A stretch of 64,000 nucleotides of DNA from the NCBI RefSeq assembly GCF_958298935.1, contig NC_084922.1, forward strand, positions 49,669,958 through 49,733,957. Direction: 5' to 3'. Source of the DNA: Phragmites australis. Taxonomy: Eukaryota > Streptophyta > Magnoliopsida > Poales > Poaceae. Positions 59,800-64,000 of the stretch are shown here, in pieces. Position 1 is the first letter of the stretch, and each line of letters starts with the position of its first letter. The translations under genes were made by a program, and so were the position numbers. The notes under the pieces were generated by a model, which made no database searches, was not told the DNA's origin, and saw only the letters and a list, made by a program, of their open reading frames with translations.

Positions 59800-61221
59800 T
59801 CGAAGATGGGCTTGTTTTTCTATTTTATAGTTCAAGGGCTTGTCTTTCTATTTTATAGAACCTTTCGGATAAGCATGGAATACAACTTGTAATTTCTTAA
59901 ATTAAAAAAAAATAGACTCTCCGTTTTGCAAGACTTCACAACCAAGCCACGGGCTCCCGACATATTGATTCTCTGACCACAGCATATGACCACGCTCAAT
60001 GACCACTAAAGGACTTAGTGACCAAGATGCCAAACGACCAGAAGGCCGGATACAACAACCACTAGGCCACAAGTCCTCGCTAGGGCCGAGCGCTACTCGC
60101 CCCCAACGGACTTGCCGAGCCGTGTCTTGTTCTGCGCACCAAGAACTTTAGTAGCATGCGGATAGAACAAGAACAGGCGTTCAACCCCCATGCTTTTTTC
60201 ATTCATGGAAAGGTTTGATTACAGGTCGACTAGTTGCATCCGATCAGACTAACTGTCCTATTACATGTCTGCCCTATCCTTTCTGGCTCAAGCGGCTAGC
60301 GCAAAGTTGACAGAAAGGATCCGTCGAACTCTCACCTCTATTTGCCTTTGAATGTGTCAAGGAACCTCTTGTACTCCTCCTTGGAGCGACAGCTCACCAC
60401 TCCATGGATCGAACGACGACCGACATAAGGTCCATGGAAGGTGGCCAACGCAAAGACCCTATTGGGGTTGTTGACCGGCATCGATGCACCCTCCATACCT
60501 TCCTTCCGCTTCATCTCCGACTCTGCCCTCTTCATCGATCTCCTTCTCCACAAGGTCTCAATCTACCCCCTCCTCGTCATCATAGATATCGATGACCTCA
60601 ACCGAGGGGTCCACCCGGGTGGGAGATAGAGATGAACCGGAGGGGGATGGCCTTCTTTGGAAGGGCGTGAGCTCGATGGTCGCTAGCTTCAACCTCGTAA
60701 GCATACTCGCAGCAACTGCCGCTTCCGGAAGCACCACGCGCGAGCAGATTCAGAGTCGAAGCCGACTCTGGCCCCGCTGAGCCATCTAATGTCATCGACC
60801 TCTCCAGCGATGAGGTAGTGGAATATGTCATGGCCTTAAGGCTTGCATACACTACGGGGCAGAATGCAGGGCGGGATGGAGGCGAATGAACTCTATGCGC
60901 TAAAAGCTTGAGGGTGAGAAGGAAGGCGAGCGGGTGGTTCGAAAAGCCATCAAGCACTCCTCCTTTTTAAACTACAGCGACACCTCAACTAGCATGGCCT
61001 TCAAAACCGCTCGAAACCTGAGGGGGCGCACAGAAGGAACCAAGAGTCCTTCAGGTTCAACAACAATCAATATCTCCCGTACCCTCTTTTTTCCCTCTCG
61101 GGATATTTAAACCTCCCCATGTGACGCGAAGTTCAGAGTTGCACTCTGAGAACTGACAGCATCTGAGGCCCAAGTGGTGTGACCAGACTGGGCCATGGTC
61201 ACAAGGAAGTTCAGTGGTTAC
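59800..61221. other. Tat-element spacer between integrase and 3' LTR
   Basis: About 1.4 kb with open frames mainly on the minus strand (60338-60553 and 60598-60957). Elements of this lineage often carry antisense frames here. No known domain recognised. Confidence 0.5.
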
Positions 61222-61956
61222 TGTCGATGTATTGAGTGAAGGGGTACCCTGAAAAATGAGCCCTACGACGGATATAACGGTCAAAGACGTATATTTCCTA
61301 AAATTGATCGGTCACGCGATTAGGGTATAGTTCCCACGAATAGTACAAGGCATACGCGACCAGTCTTCCTGCACCATCACATAAAACCCGCGTTCGGTCT
61401 CACTGATTGCAGGACCAAATCTAACACAACATGTCCAATCGTATTTATTGACATCCACTCTAGTGTTTTCTTTCCCCAGGCGTCAACTCTAGTGGACGAA
61501 GTTAGGTACGGCGCAGAGGGGTCTTGTCCCATCTCGTAGCATTAAATAATACAGAGTGAGACTTTTACAGATCGACGCGGCGCCACGAGACAGATGAAAC
61601 GTTGTCAGCAGGCCGATCAAGCAAGTGGTCAAGGACAATCCTCTGTAATTATAGCTTAGGTTAGATATTAGGATGGTCACAATCTTCTATTTGAACCTAC
61701 ACATAAGTTCTTCTCCTCCCTACTATATAAAAAGATGACGACCCCGTTTGTGAAAAAAAAGAAAAGATCAAATCTAACAACTAGCTAAAACTACATCTGT
61801 AACTAATTAAGATCCTCCATAAAATAACACAACACGTAAAACTATTATTTTAAAAAAACCTAAGCATATATAACTCTGTCTCTAAATCTATTATACATGC
61901 ACACATCAATTATTAAAACACCAATCACGAACTCACTTTTCAGCATACCCTCGACA
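61222..61956 (+). repeat. 3' LTR of the Tat element
   Basis: Partner of 53251-54004; lacks about 20 bp near its right end. CTATATAAAAAG at about 61721 corresponds to the TATA box. Confidence 0.86.
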
Positions 61957-62325
61957 CAATCAATCAAACACACGAGCATAATTGCTGTACGAACATAATA
62001 AAAAGCCAGAATAGACCCGGCAATCAGCTCACAAGCAAAACGTCTAACACTTGCTGATTTATTCACGAAGGAACAACAGACCATTAGCGGAACGAGCCTA
62101 TCAGTTAGTTGATAAAAAAGAATTGTAGAAACATTGTAAGGCTATTATTCATAAACAACGATGCATTCTATCATGTTCATCTGCACAAGGTTCTTTCAAC
62201 CCTCCACAGAACATACTTGGGAACCAACACCAAGATATATTTACAAATAATATTAGCTTTGCTTAGCCCCCAGAAGAATGAGTGCGCGCAAAGATACTGT
62301 ACAACCCAGGTACACGATTATGTTG
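61957..62325. other. 3' flank of the ATG18-like gene
   Basis: AT-rich, probably including the 3' UTR. No other gene. Confidence 0.4.
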
Positions 62326-64000
62326 CTACGGTTGATCCGATGGTTTCAGGAAACTGTAGCACTCCAGCTGCAGCATTTCTCCTCCATTAACTGGGTCGAA
62401 CTGGCATCTGTAGAAGCTGCAAACCCATGAAAAATAGATTATTAAGTTCAAATCTGCAGCTGCAAATTACAGTACTAAAAGAACGTGTTCAGTTTCATGC
62501 CCGTACCTTCCATCCATACCAACAACTGCCACGGTATTCTTCTCATGTCCAAATGCAACAATATAATGCTCACCCTCATGCAGCCTGAATTGAGCAACCG
62601 ACCACTCGGAGTGGAAATATTTCGGCAACACACCTACCAGTGATGGAAAATAGACAAGTGAAAAATGAATACAAGCCTAAATATGAAAGGCAAATTGATA
62701 ATAGCCCAACGCTTTCATCTTGAGATCCAGATCGCTTTTAACTCATCCCGGGTAACTAACATGTATAAATCAAAGACCACATAGTCAAGGCATATTCTCG
62801 TTGTATGCTTAACCATCAAAACAAAAACCAGCTCTTTTTTAAGACCCAACCAGACAATCCACAGAGTGTTTGGTTCCAAGCTTCCAGCATGCCAATATAT
62901 CAACAGATACTCCCTCCGTTCCAAAATAGAGGGCATATTAGGATTCGAAAAGGTAAAACTTCATAATTTTTGACTTACAATTAGTCAAATTATGCACATG
63001 TTTAGTGTACAAAAGATGTATCAATAGATTCGTATTTCACACATCTTTTTGTAAGATATTGGTTTCGTAGCAATTAAGGTTCTAAATAGCTAGCTATAGC
63101 TGCACAATAGCTGTTTTAGACATCAAACGCAAAGCAACAGGCCAATCTTTCGCTATATGAGCTATAAGCGCTATTGCCCTAAATAGCTGCGCTATTTGCC
63201 ATAGCTTGTAGTTAGAGATAGCTCCGCTATACCAATATGCCCAAAAACAAAGTCAATTTTAATATCGAACTTTGCTAGAAGGCATAAAAACATTTCTTAT
63301 AAGTTTGATCTATGAAAAAACCTAGCAAGACACCATATCTTGCTCTTTTTTCAAAACTCCAACATCTATATTTCTCACTGATTAAGTACTTATGTTAACA
63401 ATATTATGACTTATAATCTTATTATATTATATTTAGTACTTATGTCATATGACTTAATAAATTTTCAAACATGAACTATATTATGTAAAAATTTAAATAT
63501 TTCGTATTTATTAATACTAAAACACAAAGAGCATGGTAGCAATTGATAATATATTGTAAGAGAAATTAATGGTCGTATACTTTGAAAGACTTTCTCAAAT
63601 CCATATATGCCCTGTAAAAAGATAAGGAAGGAGTACTGAGTATAAAGGACAGAAAACAATCTTAAAGGAATTCACTTATAAATAAGAGATTGAGGGGGGC
63701 AAAGGGTTATTTTTTATTCTTGTACTATTTTGTATTCAGTGAGAGAAAATATAGCATACTCAGCCTTAAAAAAGCTTCATCCAACATGGATGATTTGATA
63801 CAAACCAACCACCTAAGTATGCTGCGTCAAATAAGGAAGTTCTATAAAGTAAATCACAATACTCAGCTTGTAGATTCTAAAACAGAGGTTTTAAGCCTAC
63901 AAACATCATTCGGAGTAAACCAAAAGGGTGCCCTTTCCAGACATGGGTTTTCCAGACAGGGAACTTACCCTTAATGAAAGAAAGAGGAGGACTCATATGG
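62326..64000 (-). CDS. ATG18/WIPI-like autophagy protein, 3' part
   Basis: Three exon pieces in frame: 63969-64000 (continuing beyond the window), 62507-62633 and 62326-62416. The protein ends [26 protein letters not shown], then [38 protein letters not shown] and LKPSDQP. This is the last blade of the WD40-like PROPPIN propeller of plant ATG18 proteins, which bind phosphoinositides at forming autophagosomes. The FRRG lipid-binding motif would lie upstream, outside the window. The intron at 62634-63968 holds nested transposons. No defect seen; the start is not visible. Confidence 0.85.
62910..63633. mobile_element. Stowaway MITE in ATG18 intron, split by another insertion
   Basis: The left end CTCCCTCCGTTCCAAAATAG starts after TA at 62908-62909. 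The right end, TATATGCCCT followed by GATAAGGAAGGAG, stops before TA at 63634-63635. The two halves (62910-63075 and 63536-63633) together look like one element of about 265 bp, separated by the insertion listed next. Confidence 0.75.
63076..63535. mobile_element. Unclassified insertion nested in the Stowaway
   Basis: 460 bp between direct copies of GTAGCAATT (63067-63075 and 63536-63544), a 9-bp target duplication that suggests a Mutator-type element, though an 8-bp reading would fit hAT. The left half is rich in short self-complementary AGCTAT phrases; no matching inverted ends were found. Confidence 0.6.

Larger units (their letters stand above)
53251..61956 (+). mobile_element. Ty3/gypsy LTR retrotransposon, Tat lineage, decayed
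   Basis: 8.7 kb. LTRs of 754 and 735 bp begin T(G/A)TCGA and end TCGACA, flanked by TAATC (53246-53250) and CAATC (61957-61961), a 5-bp duplication with one mismatch. The primer site TGGCGCACCAGGTA follows the 5' LTR at about 54007. In order: gag remnants, protease, reverse transcriptase, RNase H, a second RNase H domain, integrase, then about 1.4 kb before the 3' LTR. The second RNase H is a mark of the Tat lineage. Every domain carries stops or frameshifts, and the LTRs have diverged widely, so the copy is old and inactive. Confidence 0.88.

Overview
This window is nuclear DNA from a grass (Poaceae). The case rests on split genes with GT-AG introns, on GC-rich first exons and promoters next to AT-rich intergenic DNA, and on the mobile-element mix: Sirevirus LTRs carrying CACCGG/CCGGTG palindromes, Stowaway, Tourist and hAT elements, a tRNA-derived SINE and a Tat-lineage Ty3/gypsy element. 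I cannot name the species. No CRISPR array, operon, plasmid origin or prophage is present, and the genes look functionally unlinked.

Layout. 180-791 (-) is a LURP-one-related gene. About 2.6-12.8 kb is a retrotransposon block: a gag-only Sirevirus bounded by a perfect 5-bp target duplication (2646-9273), an old LTR-like segment, and a probable solo LTR carrying a third Sirevirus LTR fragment. A Stowaway MITE lies at 13.1 kb. 13976-15950 (-) is a broken HAK/KUP potassium transporter, followed by a LINE (15.96-19.75 kb) that stops at the start of its reverse transcriptase, and then a long hairpin. 20444-25648 (+) is the largest intact gene, a 13-exon BTB/POZ protein of 801 residues. At 26.8-27.7 kb (-) two decayed RALF peptide genes sit in tandem. 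28.2-34.5 kb is again mostly mobile DNA.

34569-36114 (-) is a three-exon HIPP metallochaperone-like gene. 36-45 kb is mostly intergenic, with a LINE tail and an element inserted in a TA microsatellite. 45262-45594 (-) is an FPF1-like gene. 46.9-48.2 kb is a decayed LINE reverse transcriptase. 50097-52111 (-) is a phi-class glutathione S-transferase whose second intron holds both a Tourist-like MITE and a SINE. 53251-61956 is a complete but heavily mutated Tat-lineage Ty3/gypsy element. 62326-64000 (-) is the 3' end of an ATG18/WIPI-like autophagy gene, whose large intron holds a Stowaway with another element nested inside it.

Six genes look usable (LURP-one, BTB, HIPP, FPF1-like, GST and the partial ATG18). 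Three are broken (HAK and two RALF). I found no clearly new biological system. The points most worth a second look are the RALF pair, the hairpin beside the BTB promoter, the foldback element in a TA microsatellite, and the 1.3-kb inverted-repeat element with a GC-rich core. All family names are from recognition of motifs by eye; no database search was run.
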